DNA from: JBMNIZ01 sp050951405
GTDB lineage: Bacteria > Bacillota > DULZ01
Length of the DNA: 64,000 nt
Direction: 5' to 3'
Assembly: GCA_050951405.1 (NCBI GenBank)
Contig: JBMNIZ010000014.1
Location: 62,001-126,000 of the forward strand
Part shown: positions 54,444 through 62,285 of the stretch, piece by piece
Layout of the letters: every line of letters begins with the position of its first letter
Position numbering within the stretch: position 1 is the stretch's first letter
Notes under the pieces: generated by a model
Seen by the model: only the letters and a program-made list of their open reading frames with translations
The model's database searches: none
What the model was told of the DNA's origin: nothing
Made by a program: the position numbers and the translations under genes

Positions 54444-55886
54444 ATGGCCTCTGGTTACGAAGCCATTATCGGACTGGAAGTTCATACGGAGCTGAAAACC
54501 GAAACCAAGATTTTCTGTTCCTGTATCAATGAATTCGGCGGGGAGCCCAATACTCAGGTCTGTCCCGTTTGTTTGGGCTTGCCGGGAGCTTTGCCCCGCT
54601 TAAACAGAAAAGTGGTAGAATATGCTATCCGGACCGGGCTTGCTTTGAATGGGACCATTGCTGAATTCAGCAAGTTCGATCGGAAAAACTATTACTATCC
54701 CGATTTGCCCAAAAATTATCAGACTTCCCAAGATGACCTTCCGATAGTTTCCAATGGTTATCTGGATATCCAGGTAAACGGTCAGAGCAAGCGCGTCCGG
54801 ATCGCCAGAGTCCATATGGAAGAAGATGCCGGGAAGCTGATCCATGAAGGGGATACCATTTCTGCAGCGGAAAGTTCTTTGGTGGATTATAACAGGGCGG
54901 GAGTTCCTTTGCTGGAAATAGTTACGGAACCGGATTTAAGATCGCCGGAAGAAGCCAAAGAGTTTCTGGAGCGCTTAAAGTCTATTTTACAATACTTGGA
55001 AGTATCGGACTGTAAAATGCAGGAGGGATCCCTACGCTGCGACGCCAATATTTCCATCAGACCTCTGGGTTCCAGTGAGTTTGGTGAGAAAACCGAACTG
55101 AAAAATATGAATTCTTTCCGGGCCTTGCAGAGGGCATTAGAATATGAAATCAACCGTCAGATCAAACTAGTGGAGAGAGGCGAAAAGGTTGTTGCAGAGA
55201 CACGTACCTGGAATGAAAGCAGAGGGGTGACTGAGTCTTTACGGGCGAAATTCAGCTCCGAGAGTTATCGCTGCTTCCCTGATCCGGAACTGCCACCGGT
55301 AGTTATAGACCGGGCCTGGATAGAAAAAGTAAAGGAAGATCTGCCCGAACTTCCCGAGGCCAGAAAACAGAGGCTGATAAGAGAGCATGGCTTGCCGGAA
55401 TATGACGCCGGGGTCATTACCTCTTCCAAAATCCTGGCGGACTTTTTTGAGGCAGTTGTCAAAGATTTTGGCGATGCGAAAAAAACCAGCAACTGGATCA
55501 TGAGCGAACTTTTACGCTTAATTAACGCCCGGGGAATGGAAATTGAAGAGATGGCCATTTTGCCTGCTCAGTTGGCAGAACTGCTCACCATGATTGAGGA
55601 GGGTCAGATCAGCGGTAAAATCGGCAAACAGGTCTTTGAAGAGATGTTTGACACGGGCAAGAATCCGGGAGAAATTGTGCGGGCCAGAGGACTGACGCAA
55701 ATCAGCGATGTGAGGCAGCTGGAGGCCATTGTTGACCGGGTTTTGGCGGAGAATCCGCAAACGATCCAAGATTATCGCAATGGTAAGGATAAAGCTCTGG
55801 GCTATCTGGTTGGGCAGGTCATGAAGGCTACCAAAGGACAGGCCAATCCTTCCTTGGTCAATCAAATTCTGCTGAAGAAGCTTTAA
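54444..55886 (+). CDS. gatB: Asp-tRNA(Asn)/Glu-tRNA(Gln) amidotransferase subunit B
   Basis: A tRNA-binding kinase-like subunit (480 aa) that activates the misacylated Glu or Asp. N-terminal E-A-I-I-G-L-E-V-H-T-E-L-K-T-x-T-K-I-F-C-S-C, zinc ligands C-P-V-C, and the catalytic region F-D-R-K-N-Y-Y-Y-P-D-L-P-K-N-Y-Q are present. The C-terminal YqeY-like tail ends G-Y-L-V-G-Q-V-M-K-A-T-K-G-Q-A-N-P. gatCAB implies indirect charging of Gln and/or Asn tRNAs. A terminator closes the operon. Confidence 0.98.
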   Translation: MASGYEAIIGLEVHTELKTETKIFCSCINEFGGEPNTQVCPVCLGLPGALPRLNRKVVEYAIRTGLALNGTIAEFSKFDRKNYYYPDLPKNYQTSQDDLPIVSNGYLDIQVNGQSKRVRIARVHMEEDAGKLIHEGDTISAAESSLVDYNRAGVPLLEIVTEPDLRSPEEAKEFLERLKSILQYLEVSDCKMQEGSLRCDANISIRPLGSSEFGEKTELKNMNSFRALQRALEYEINRQIKLVERGEKVVAETRTWNESRGVTESLRAKFSSESYRCFPDPELPPVVIDRAWIEKVKEDLPELPEARKQRLIREHGLPEYDAGVITSSKILADFFEAVVKDFGDAKKTSNWIMSELLRLINARGMEIEEMAILPAQLAELLTMIEEGQISGKIGKQVFEEMFDTGKNPGEIVRARGLTQISDVRQLEAIVDRVLAENPQTIQDYRNGKDKALGYLVGQVMKATKGQANPSLVNQILLKKL

Positions 55887-55890
55887 AAAC

Positions 55891-55919
55891 AAAGGCCCGC
55901 CGATAAAGGCGGGTCTTTG
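55891..55919 (+). terminator. Intrinsic terminator of gatCAB
   Basis: GCCCGCC and GGCGGGT arms (core CCCGCC/GGCGGG) with a GATAAA loop, then CTTT. The group II intron remnant starts six bases further on. Confidence 0.85.
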
Positions 55920-55924
55920 GCTTT

Positions 55925-56162
55925 GTGTGCCCTTACCCGGGGAGGTCTGCCGGTAACGCCGGTAACACCGGTAACCCAGACTGAGAAGTCTGGCGAACCG
56001 GCACAAGTCAGCAGAGGCCATATTCGCCGTATTAATATCTACCTCGAATGAGTTTAACCGCACGTTATCATCAAATTCTTCAAACTTGGTGAACCGCCGT
56101 ATACTGAACGGTACGTACGGTGGTGTGAGAGGACGGGGGCTAATCATCCCCTCCTACTTGAT
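55925..56162 (+). mobile_element. Remnant of a group II intron (ORF-less, domains V-VI recognisable)
   Basis: The segment begins GTGTGCCC, like group II 5' ends. It contains AGTCAGCAGAGGCCATA (about 56006-56022), a sequence usual just before the intron-encoded reverse transcriptase. A domain V hairpin lies at about 56091-56127: GAACCGCCGTATAC pairs with GTACGTACGGTGGT around a TGAA loop. A domain VI-like stem (ACGGGGG...CCCCTCC) follows, and the segment ends in CTACTTGAT. Most of domain I and the whole reverse-transcriptase ORF are missing. It is inserted directly after the gatB terminator, a site preference known for bacterial class C introns. It could also be an assembly collapse of a full intron. 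Confidence 0.72.
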
Positions 56163-56303
56163 CATTGGCAGGAGAGGAAATTGCCGCTTTGGTAAAAAGT
56201 TTTTACAAAAAGAAGGATTTTCCCTTCGCTCAGTCGAAATTAACATTTATTAAAAAAATCATTAAAGAGTGTAGTACTTCTTAAATGAACCAGGAGGAAT
56301 TAT

Positions 56304-56840
56304 ATGCTGGGAGATAAGATAAGAGCAAAGCGAGTGGAAAAAAACCTAAGTTTAAAAGACTTGGCGGAGAAAGTGTCTTTGACGGCCAGCTTTTTGAGTC
56401 AAGTGGAAAGGAACCTGGCGGAACCTTCCATTACTTCCTTGCGAAAGATCGCCGAGGCATTGGAAGTACCCATTTTTTACTTTCTTCTGGATGATGAGCA
56501 TTCCAGTCCGGTAGTTCGCAAGAATGAGCGGAAGATTCTCAAGTTTCCCGAATCCCATGTGGTTTTCGAGCTATTGTCGCCGGATTTAAATCGTCAAATG
56601 GAGGTGATGCTTGCCAGGCTGGAAGTGGGGGCTGTGAGCTGCAATGAACCTCTTTCCCATCCGGGAGAGGAGTGCATTTTTGTTTTAGAGGGTAAGATGG
56701 ACATAGAAATAGGGGAAGAACGCTATGTTCTGGAAGAAGGAGACAGTATCTACTATTTTGCCGCGATTCCGCATCGGATAACCAATATCGGAAAGGGGGA
56801 ATTAGTCTTTCTATCAGCTATTACTCCTCCTCGCTTCTAA
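56304..56840 (+). CDS. XRE-family transcriptional regulator with C-terminal cupin
   Basis: 178 aa. The N-terminal helix-turn-helix (residues about 5-60) contains L-S-L-K-D-L-A-E-K-V-S-L-T-A-S-F-L-S-Q-V-E-R and P-S-I-T-S-L-R-K-I-A. A short linker leads to a cupin barrel (about 110-175) with the H-P-G-E-E-C-I-F-V-L-E-G motif and a second P-H-R-I-T-N motif. This architecture (PuuR-like) senses small ligands, often amino-acid or polyamine related. ATG 56304 follows AGGAGGAA. It lies 75 nt upstream of the PLP enzyme and serine dehydratase genes, which it may control. Confidence 0.9.
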   Translation: MLGDKIRAKRVEKNLSLKDLAEKVSLTASFLSQVERNLAEPSITSLRKIAEALEVPIFYFLLDDEHSSPVVRKNERKILKFPESHVVFELLSPDLNRQMEVMLARLEVGAVSCNEPLSHPGEECIFVLEGKMDIEIGEERYVLEEGDSIYYFAAIPHRITNIGKGELVFLSAITPPRF

Positions 56841-56915
56841 GCGGCAGGGTTTAATACATTCCGATCCATGAATAGGGAGGGGCCAAGAGAATTATTTTGA
56901 GAAAGGGGTATGAAA

Positions 56916-58280
56916 ATGGGCAGCAGGAAGATCCCGTTTGGGCCGACTTATGAAGAAATGCTTCATCCGGAAAAGATGGCGCCGGAAGTGAGGCAAAGGG
57001 CCCTGAAGGCTTTAAGGGAAAATGAGCTGGATCCGATCAACTTATTCAATATCACTTGGAAGGACGAAAATAATCAAGTGAGAAAAATTGTCCTTCCCAA
57101 AGAAATGACCGGAGTGGATGCCAACATTGTCGTCCTTTTGGGGAAGGATTTCCCTTCCGGGTCCCATAAAGTTGGCCCTGCTTATTCAACCTTGATTGAA
57201 GGATGCGTAGATGGTGAGATCATTCCGGGGGAGCATACCATTCTCGGTCCTTCTACAGGGAATTTTGGCATTGGTGTTGCTTATATTTGCAATTTGATGG
57301 GTTATAAAGCTATTGTGATTATGCCTGATAATATGAGCAAGGAAAGATATGATCGGATCAGGAAGTATGGGGCCGAGCTGGACTTGACTCCCGGCACGGA
57401 ATCGGATGTAATTTTGACTCTCGAAAGGACTTATGAATTGAAGAAAGACCCGAAAAACCGGCCTCTGGCTCAATTCGAATTAATGCCCAATTATCGTTTC
57501 CACCGTTACGTGACCGGTAATTCTGCCATTGAAGCGGTCAAAGGCGTGGGCAACGGCAGGGTTGCCTGTTTTGTTTCGGCACCGGGTTCGGCAGGCACTT
57601 TGGCGGCCGGTGATGAAATCAAGAAAGCTTTTCCCGAGTGTAAAATTGTCGCACTGGAGCCTTACGAATGTGCCACTTTAGCCCTCGGCGGCCTTGGCCA
57701 ACATCGGATTGAAGGTATTGGCGATAAGATGTGTACATTGATTCATAATATTTTAAATACCGATTTTGTCACTCTGATTCATGATGAGGATTGTGTGAAG
57801 ACCCTTAAAATCATTTATGATGGCACTGATATTTTGGTTGAAATGGGTGTGGACCGGAGCATTGCTGAAGGGATGAGGGAGCTTTTTGGTGTTTCAACCA
57901 TGTGCAATATTTTAGGTTCAATTAAGATGGCGAAATACTTGCGCTTGGGACCTGATGATAATATTGTTACCATCGCTACGGATAGTATAGATCGCTATCA
58001 TTCTGTATTGGAAAACATGAAATCCCGCTACTTGGAGCTGGAGGACTTTGTTTTGAGGCGTTGGGCAAAGGATATTTTCCGCGGCATTGGCGAGGAACAT
58101 ATATATGATTTCCGCAAAGGGGAAGCCAAGGAACAACTGTACAAGCAGAAAGAGCACGATTGGCTGCGTTTTGGCTATTCCAAGGAATATATGGATTCGA
58201 TGAGGCAGCCGGAATTTTGGGAGAATGAATATCAGAAGATCTTCGATTACGATAAGAAGATTAAAGAAATGCGGGAGTAA
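56916..58280 (+). CDS. Fold-type II PLP-dependent enzyme (cysteine synthase/threonine dehydratase-like)
   Basis: About 454 aa. The PLP lysine lies in P-S-G-S-H-K-V-G-P-A-Y near residue 85. The phosphate-binding glycine loop is A-P-G-S-A-G-T-L-A-A-G (about 220). The asparagine loop for the substrate carboxylate is in P-S-T-G-N-F-G-I-G. It is longer than cysteine synthase (about 310 aa) and lacks the ACT domain of threonine dehydratases, so the substrate is unknown. Context (an XRE-cupin regulator before and serine dehydratase after) suggests amino-acid breakdown, perhaps of a serine, threonine or diaminopropionate-like compound; this is inference. ATG 56916 is 7 nt after AAAGGGG; ATG 56910 is too close. 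Confidence 0.8.
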   Translation: MGSRKIPFGPTYEEMLHPEKMAPEVRQRALKALRENELDPINLFNITWKDENNQVRKIVLPKEMTGVDANIVVLLGKDFPSGSHKVGPAYSTLIEGCVDGEIIPGEHTILGPSTGNFGIGVAYICNLMGYKAIVIMPDNMSKERYDRIRKYGAELDLTPGTESDVILTLERTYELKKDPKNRPLAQFELMPNYRFHRYVTGNSAIEAVKGVGNGRVACFVSAPGSAGTLAAGDEIKKAFPECKIVALEPYECATLALGGLGQHRIEGIGDKMCTLIHNILNTDFVTLIHDEDCVKTLKIIYDGTDILVEMGVDRSIAEGMRELFGVSTMCNILGSIKMAKYLRLGPDDNIVTIATDSIDRYHSVLENMKSRYLELEDFVLRRWAKDIFRGIGEEHIYDFRKGEAKEQLYKQKEHDWLRFGYSKEYMDSMRQPEFWENEYQKIFDYDKKIKEMRE

Positions 58281-58387
58281 GCCCAATCGATTAAAAGGGA
58301 GGCAATGCGGCGGTCGTTGACGATTAAGCCGCATTTTTTCTTCGTGTCTTTTCTATCTTGTATGACCATGATGAGAGGAGGAAGGAG

Positions 58388-59056
58388 ATGAAACTGGGAG
58401 TTTTTGATATAGTGGGTCCCATCATGATTGGACCTTCCAGTTCGCACACGGCGGGAGCCGTTCGCCTGGGAAGGCTGGCCCGGGCAATTTTGGGAAAGGA
58501 TCCTTGCAAGGCGGATATTTTTCTGCACGGTTCTTTTGCCCAAACCTGTAAAGGACACGGAACAGATTTGGCACTGGTGGCTGGTCTTTTAGGTATGAGG
58601 ACTGATGATAAACGCATTTCTCACTCACTGGAAATGGCCAAAGCTGCCGGCTTGCAGGTGAAATTTGCCAAGGCCGATCTGGGTTTTGTCCACCCGAATA
58701 CAGTGAAATTAGTCTTGGAAGATGATCAGGGTACGGTGCGGACAGTGGTGGGATCTTCAGTCGGAGGAGGAAATATTGTGGTCAGCCAGATCAATGATTT
58801 TGCAGTGGAATTTACCGGTGAGTTTTTTACTCTTTGTGTTTTGTATCCGGACCGGATCGGGATGGTGGCCCGAGTGTCCGCCCTTTTAGCCGAAGGGCAA
58901 GTGAATATCGCCCGCATGAGAGTATCCAGGAAAGCCCGGGGCGCTAAAGCCCTGATGGTGGTGGAAACCGATAATACGGTACCGCCTGAGGTACTGGCTT
59001 TGATCAGGAAAATGAAATACATAGACAAAGTGATTGCCATCGATCCCATTGATTAG
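58388..59056 (+). CDS. sdaAB: L-serine ammonia-lyase, iron-sulfur-dependent, beta subunit
   Basis: The beta chain (222 aa) of the oxygen-labile [4Fe-4S] serine dehydratase, which converts serine to pyruvate and ammonia. N-terminal V-G-P-I-M-I-G-P-S-S-S-H-T-A-G-A-V-R and G-S-F-A-Q-T-C-K-G-H-G-T-D are family signatures. A C-terminal ACT domain starts near residue 150 (V-L-Y-P-D-R-I-G-M-V-A-R-V-S). ATG 58388 follows a purine-rich GGAGGAAGGAG. The alpha chain follows after 11 nt. Confidence 0.96.
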   Translation: MKLGVFDIVGPIMIGPSSSHTAGAVRLGRLARAILGKDPCKADIFLHGSFAQTCKGHGTDLALVAGLLGMRTDDKRISHSLEMAKAAGLQVKFAKADLGFVHPNTVKLVLEDDQGTVRTVVGSSVGGGNIVVSQINDFAVEFTGEFFTLCVLYPDRIGMVARVSALLAEGQVNIARMRVSRKARGAKALMVVETDNTVPPEVLALIRKMKYIDKVIAIDPID

Positions 59057-59067
59057 GAGGTGAAAGA

Positions 59068-59952
59068 ATGTATTTTTCATCAGTGAAAGAGCTGGTGCGA
59101 AAAGCCGGAGAAAGAGGAACTTTGATTTCCACCATAGTGATTGAGGCGGAAGCAGTTGACAGCCAGCGCTCAACAGCAGAGCTGTTGGCCTTGATGGAGA
59201 AAAACTGGCAAGTGATGTTATCCTCCATGGAGGAGGGCCTGCGGGAGGGAGTTCGTTCCCGAAGCGGTTTGACGGGAGGGGACGGCTGGCGCCTCATGAC
59301 GGCTGGCCAAAGTCAGGCCCCGGTCTCAGGCGGTCCCATGTTAGAGGCAATAGCACGTTCTCTAGCCGTGGCCGAAGTTAATGCCGCCATGGGGAAGATC
59401 GTGGCTGCACCCACCGCCGGTTCTTGCGGCGTTTTACCCGCAGTCCTATATACCATCGGGCATTACCGAAAGAAAAAAGAAGAAGATATTGTACGGGCTC
59501 TTTTTACAGCGGCAGGGATTGGAGCGGTAATCGGCGCCAAAGCTTTTCTGTCGGGGGCAGCCGGGGGCTGTCAGGCGGAAGTGGGCTCGGCTGCATGTAT
59601 GGCAGCGGCCGCCGGAGTAGAGTTGGCCGGGGGTTCCCCGGAACAGGCAGCCGAAGCAGGCGCTATTGCTATAAAAAATACATTGGGTTTGGTGTGTGAT
59701 CCGGTCGCCGGTTTAGTAGAGGTGCCCTGCATTAAGAGAAATGCGGCCGGGACTGCTAATGCCATGATCGCAGTGGATATGGCCCTGGCAGGTATCAAAA
59801 GCGTCATTCCTATGGATGATGTGATCCTGGCCATGAAAGAAGTGGGAGAGGCTTTACCTGCTAGCTTACGGGAAACAGCTTGCGGCGGTTTGGCAAATAC
59901 CCCCAGTGCTCGGGCAATTAAATCTCAACTGAACCTGGAGCTTGACAGTTGA
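59068..59952 (+). CDS. sdaAA: L-serine ammonia-lyase, iron-sulfur-dependent, alpha subunit
   Basis: The catalytic chain (294 aa). Cysteines for the [4Fe-4S] cluster lie in A-P-T-A-G-S-C-G-V-L-P, G-G-C-Q-A-E-V-G-S-A-A-C-M-A-A and the L-V-C-D-P-V-A-G region. T-A-C-G-G-L-A is near the C-terminus. ATG 59068 follows AGGAGGTG. It pairs with sdaAB, indicating serine fermentation or cysteine/serine detoxification in an anaerobe. Confidence 0.96.
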   Translation: MYFSSVKELVRKAGERGTLISTIVIEAEAVDSQRSTAELLALMEKNWQVMLSSMEEGLREGVRSRSGLTGGDGWRLMTAGQSQAPVSGGPMLEAIARSLAVAEVNAAMGKIVAAPTAGSCGVLPAVLYTIGHYRKKKEEDIVRALFTAAGIGAVIGAKAFLSGAAGGCQAEVGSAACMAAAAGVELAGGSPEQAAEAGAIAIKNTLGLVCDPVAGLVEVPCIKRNAAGTANAMIAVDMALAGIKSVIPMDDVILAMKEVGEALPASLRETACGGLANTPSARAIKSQLNLELDS

Positions 59953-60007
59953 GATTATCTCCTGGAAAGCGCGGCCGCTGTTTCACCGGGCGGCAAGGAG
60001 AATAGTT

Positions 60008-60027
60008 TTATACTTATTTAAGTATAA
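60008..60027. promoter_or_regulatory. Palindromic operator candidate upstream of the yqeC promoter
   Basis: Perfect inverted repeat TTATACTT-ATTT-AAGTATAA, ending 3 nt before the TTGACA of the yqeC promoter. The position suits an activator, or a repressor that touches the -35 region. Confidence 0.55.
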
Positions 60028-60030
60028 CGG

Positions 60031-60060
60031 TTGACAGATCCAGACTTTGGTGTCTACAAT
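60031..60060 (+). promoter_or_regulatory. Promoter for yqeC-mocA-yqeB-xdhC
   Basis: Consensus TTGACA (60031-60036), an 18-nt spacer and TACAAT (60055-60060), 55 nt before the yqeC start. Confidence 0.8.
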
Positions 60061-60114
60061 GGAATCATAATCAATGGCAAAAGAGATCTAACCCTTACCC
60101 GGAGGAGGCTAGTG

Positions 60115-60948
60115 ATGCTTCTGGCGAGCCTGGGGATTGAAAAACCCGGCATAATCAGCTTTGTTGGCGGTGGCGGTAAAACTTCCGCCATCAGGTGTCT
60201 TTCCCAAGAGTTGGCTGATGTGGGTGAGAAGTGTTTAGTGACTACTACTACCCAGATGGGAGAAGAGGAATTCAGATGCTATGAAAGGCGTTTTCTTACT
60301 TTAACCTGGTCTGAATGGGAAAAAAACCTTGGTCAATTGCTGCTTCTGCCCGGGAGATCCATTTTGGCTGTGGGCAGAGCCCTGCAAAGGGGCAAGCTGA
60401 AAGGAATACCGCCGGAATGGATCGATAAGGTCAACTTATTGGCTCCTGATTGGTATATCCTGGTGGAAGCTGACGGGGCGGCCAGGAAACCTTTGAAAGC
60501 ACCGGCAGCCCATGAGCCTGTTATTCCGCAAAGATCTCAAATGGTGGTGGGAGTAGTGGGAGCCGCTGCTCCAGGCCTGCCCTTGACGGAGAATAATTTC
60601 CATCGCTGGGAGCATCTGGCCGGCCTTACCGGGCTGTCCCCGGGAGCAGTCCTGGGGCCGGAGGCTGTAGCGAAAGTCATTTTGCACCCGCAAGGATATC
60701 AAAAGAACGTTCCTGGGAGAGCGGTTTTTAGGCTTTTGATCAACGGCCTGTTCACTTCCAAAGACAGGGAATCTGCGCGAAAATTGGCCCTTTTGACTAT
60801 AAAAATGGGTGTGGAAAGAGTTGTCTTGGCCAATGTCCAGGAAGCTTTCCCGGTGAAGGAGGTTTTTTGTAGTGATAGTCGCTTTGATCCTGGCGGCGGG
60901 ACAGTCGAAAAGAATGGAGTGCCTGAAACAACTGCTTCCCCTGGGTAA
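60115..60948 (+). CDS. yqeC: YqeC family selenium-cofactor biosynthesis protein
   Basis: A putative selenium-dependent hydroxylase accessory NTPase (about 277 aa as written). The Walker A-like G-I-I-S-F-V-G-G-G-G-K-T-S-A is near residue 15. V-E-A-D-G-A-A-R-K-P-L-K-A-P and V-I-P are the YqeC signature near 125. ATG 60115 has AGGAGG 6 nt upstream; the frame is open further but covers the promoter. The end overlaps mocA by 77 nt. One more T in the TTTTTT at about 60864-60869 would give a stop just before the mocA start, so the last 25 residues may be artefactual. Confidence 0.9.
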   Translation: MLLASLGIEKPGIISFVGGGGKTSAIRCLSQELADVGEKCLVTTTTQMGEEEFRCYERRFLTLTWSEWEKNLGQLLLLPGRSILAVGRALQRGKLKGIPPEWIDKVNLLAPDWYILVEADGAARKPLKAPAAHEPVIPQRSQMVVGVVGAAAPGLPLTENNFHRWEHLAGLTGLSPGAVLGPEAVAKVILHPQGYQKNVPGRAVFRLLINGLFTSKDRESARKLALLTIKMGVERVVLANVQEAFPVKEVFCSDSRFDPGGGTVEKNGVPETTASPG

Positions 60949-61492
60949 CGGCACTTTGTTGGGCGAAACCATTTGCAGGTTTCAAGAGGCTTCACCGGCG
61001 GCGATTTTTGTAGTCGTCGGGCATGAGGCACTTTCCATCAAGGAACGGCTTGCCGGTTTGCCGGTCAAATGGATTGAAAACCCTCACTACCGGGAAGGTA
61101 TGTCCTCCTCAATACGAGAGGGGATCCGGGCTTTGCCCAGTGAAACGGAGGCGGTGCTGTTGGCCTTGGGTGATTTGCCTTTGATTCAAGCTGTTACTAT
61201 CAGAAAACTGATGGACTCTTTTTTGGCATCCCGATCAGAATTAGTTGTACCCGTTTTCCGGGGACGGCTCGGGCATCCTGTTCTTTTTGGGAAAAGTTAT
61301 TTTAGATATTTGGAGAGATTAACAGGGGATAAGGGAGCCAGAGATTTTATTCAGGCGAATAAGGAAAAAGCCCTTTTTCTGGAGGTGGAAGATCCTGGGA
61401 TTTGCTGTGACATAGATACGGCGGAAGATTATGAGCGACTGGTGGAGAAAGGAACGATCAAAAATGCTAGTTTTGATCAAGGGTGCCGGTGA
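60872..61492 (+). CDS. mocA: MobA-like NTP transferase (MocA/molybdenum cofactor cytidylyltransferase type)
   Basis: 206 aa. The nucleotide-binding start is V-I-V-A-L-I-L-A-A-G-Q-S-K-R-M, with K-Q-L-L-P-L following. The middle has L-A-L-G-D-L-P-L-I (metal-binding Asp) and the conserved R-G-R-L-G-H-P-V-L-F. MocA links CMP to molybdopterin to form MCD for xanthine-dehydrogenase-type enzymes; in selenium-dependent clusters it travels with yqeC and yqeB. GTG 60872 follows AAGGAGG. It overlaps yqeB by 29 nt. Confidence 0.9.
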   Translation: MIVALILAAGQSKRMECLKQLLPLGNGTLLGETICRFQEASPAAIFVVVGHEALSIKERLAGLPVKWIENPHYREGMSSSIREGIRALPSETEAVLLALGDLPLIQAVTIRKLMDSFLASRSELVVPVFRGRLGHPVLFGKSYFRYLERLTGDKGARDFIQANKEKALFLEVEDPGICCDIDTAEDYERLVEKGTIKNASFDQGCR

Positions 61493-62285
61493 TCTGGCCA
61501 GCGGTGTTGCTTACCGGTGCTTCCGGAGCGGTTTTTCCGTAGCCATGACAGAAATTGCCCAGCCCACCGTGGTCCGGCGGGCGGTTGCCTTTGCCGAAGC
61601 TGTTTATGAAAAAGAAGTATCCATAGAAGGGGTGAAGGCTTGTTTGGCCCGGAATCCTCGCGAGGCTAAGGGACTTCTGTCGAAAAGAATTATTCCTGTA
61701 TTGATTGACCCTTCAGCCGTAGAAACCATTAGGGAACTGTCTCCCCGAGTCATTGTGGATGCTATTATGGCCAAAAAGAATCTGGGCACTTTTCGGGGAC
61801 AGGCACCTCTTGTGATTGGCTTGGGTCCGGGCTTTACCGCCGGAAAGGATGTGGATGTTGTTATTGAAACCCTAAGAGGGCATTACCTGGGGAGAGTTCT
61901 CTACCAGGGGCAAGCCATTGCCAATACGGGCATTCCCGGGGAAATCCAGGGTTATGGAAAGGAAAGAGTGCTGCGAGCACCGGGGAAAGGGTCTTTTCGA
62001 GCCCTCCGGAGAATTGGCGATCTGGTTCAGGCGGGAGAGACGGTGGGTTATGTGGGAAGCACACCGGTAAAAACGGTTCTTGCCGGAGTTTTAAGAGGCC
62101 TTTTGCGGGATGGATTGGAAGTGGAGCCGGGCATGAAAATCGGCGATGTGGATTCCCGGGCCCGGGTGGAATATTGTTTCAGCATTTCCGAGAAAGCATT
62201 GGCCATTGGAGGCGGGGTTTTAGAGGCTATTTTATACCATGAGTATCTGACCGGCAGGAAAGGCGGTGGCGAAAAGGATGAATGA
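61464..62285 (+). CDS. yqeB: YqeB, selenium-dependent molybdenum hydroxylase system protein (EF2563 family)
   Basis: About 273 aa. It begins V-L-I-K-G-A-G-D-L-A-S-G-V-A-Y-R (a Rossmann-like glycine motif) and contains T-E-I-A-Q-P-T-V-V-R-R and D-A-I-M-A-K-K-N. The C-terminal lipoyl-like segment includes V-Q-A-G-E-T-V-G-Y-V. Together with yqeC it marks genomes with labile-selenium molybdenum hydroxylases. ATG 61464 is preferred because it starts the Rossmann motif and has AAAGGA upstream. It overlaps mocA and xdhC. Confidence 0.93.
   Translation: MLVLIKGAGDLASGVAYRCFRSGFSVAMTEIAQPTVVRRAVAFAEAVYEKEVSIEGVKACLARNPREAKGLLSKRIIPVLIDPSAVETIRELSPRVIVDAIMAKKNLGTFRGQAPLVIGLGPGFTAGKDVDVVIETLRGHYLGRVLYQGQAIANTGIPGEIQGYGKERVLRAPGKGSFRALRRIGDLVQAGETVGYVGSTPVKTVLAGVLRGLLRDGLEVEPGMKIGDVDSRARVEYCFSISEKALAIGGGVLEAILYHEYLTGRKGGGEKDE

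Noticed and set aside
55518..56147. 209-codon antisense frame at the end of gatB and over the intron remnant
   Set aside because: It has no recognisable domains and overlaps gatB, the terminator and the intron structure.
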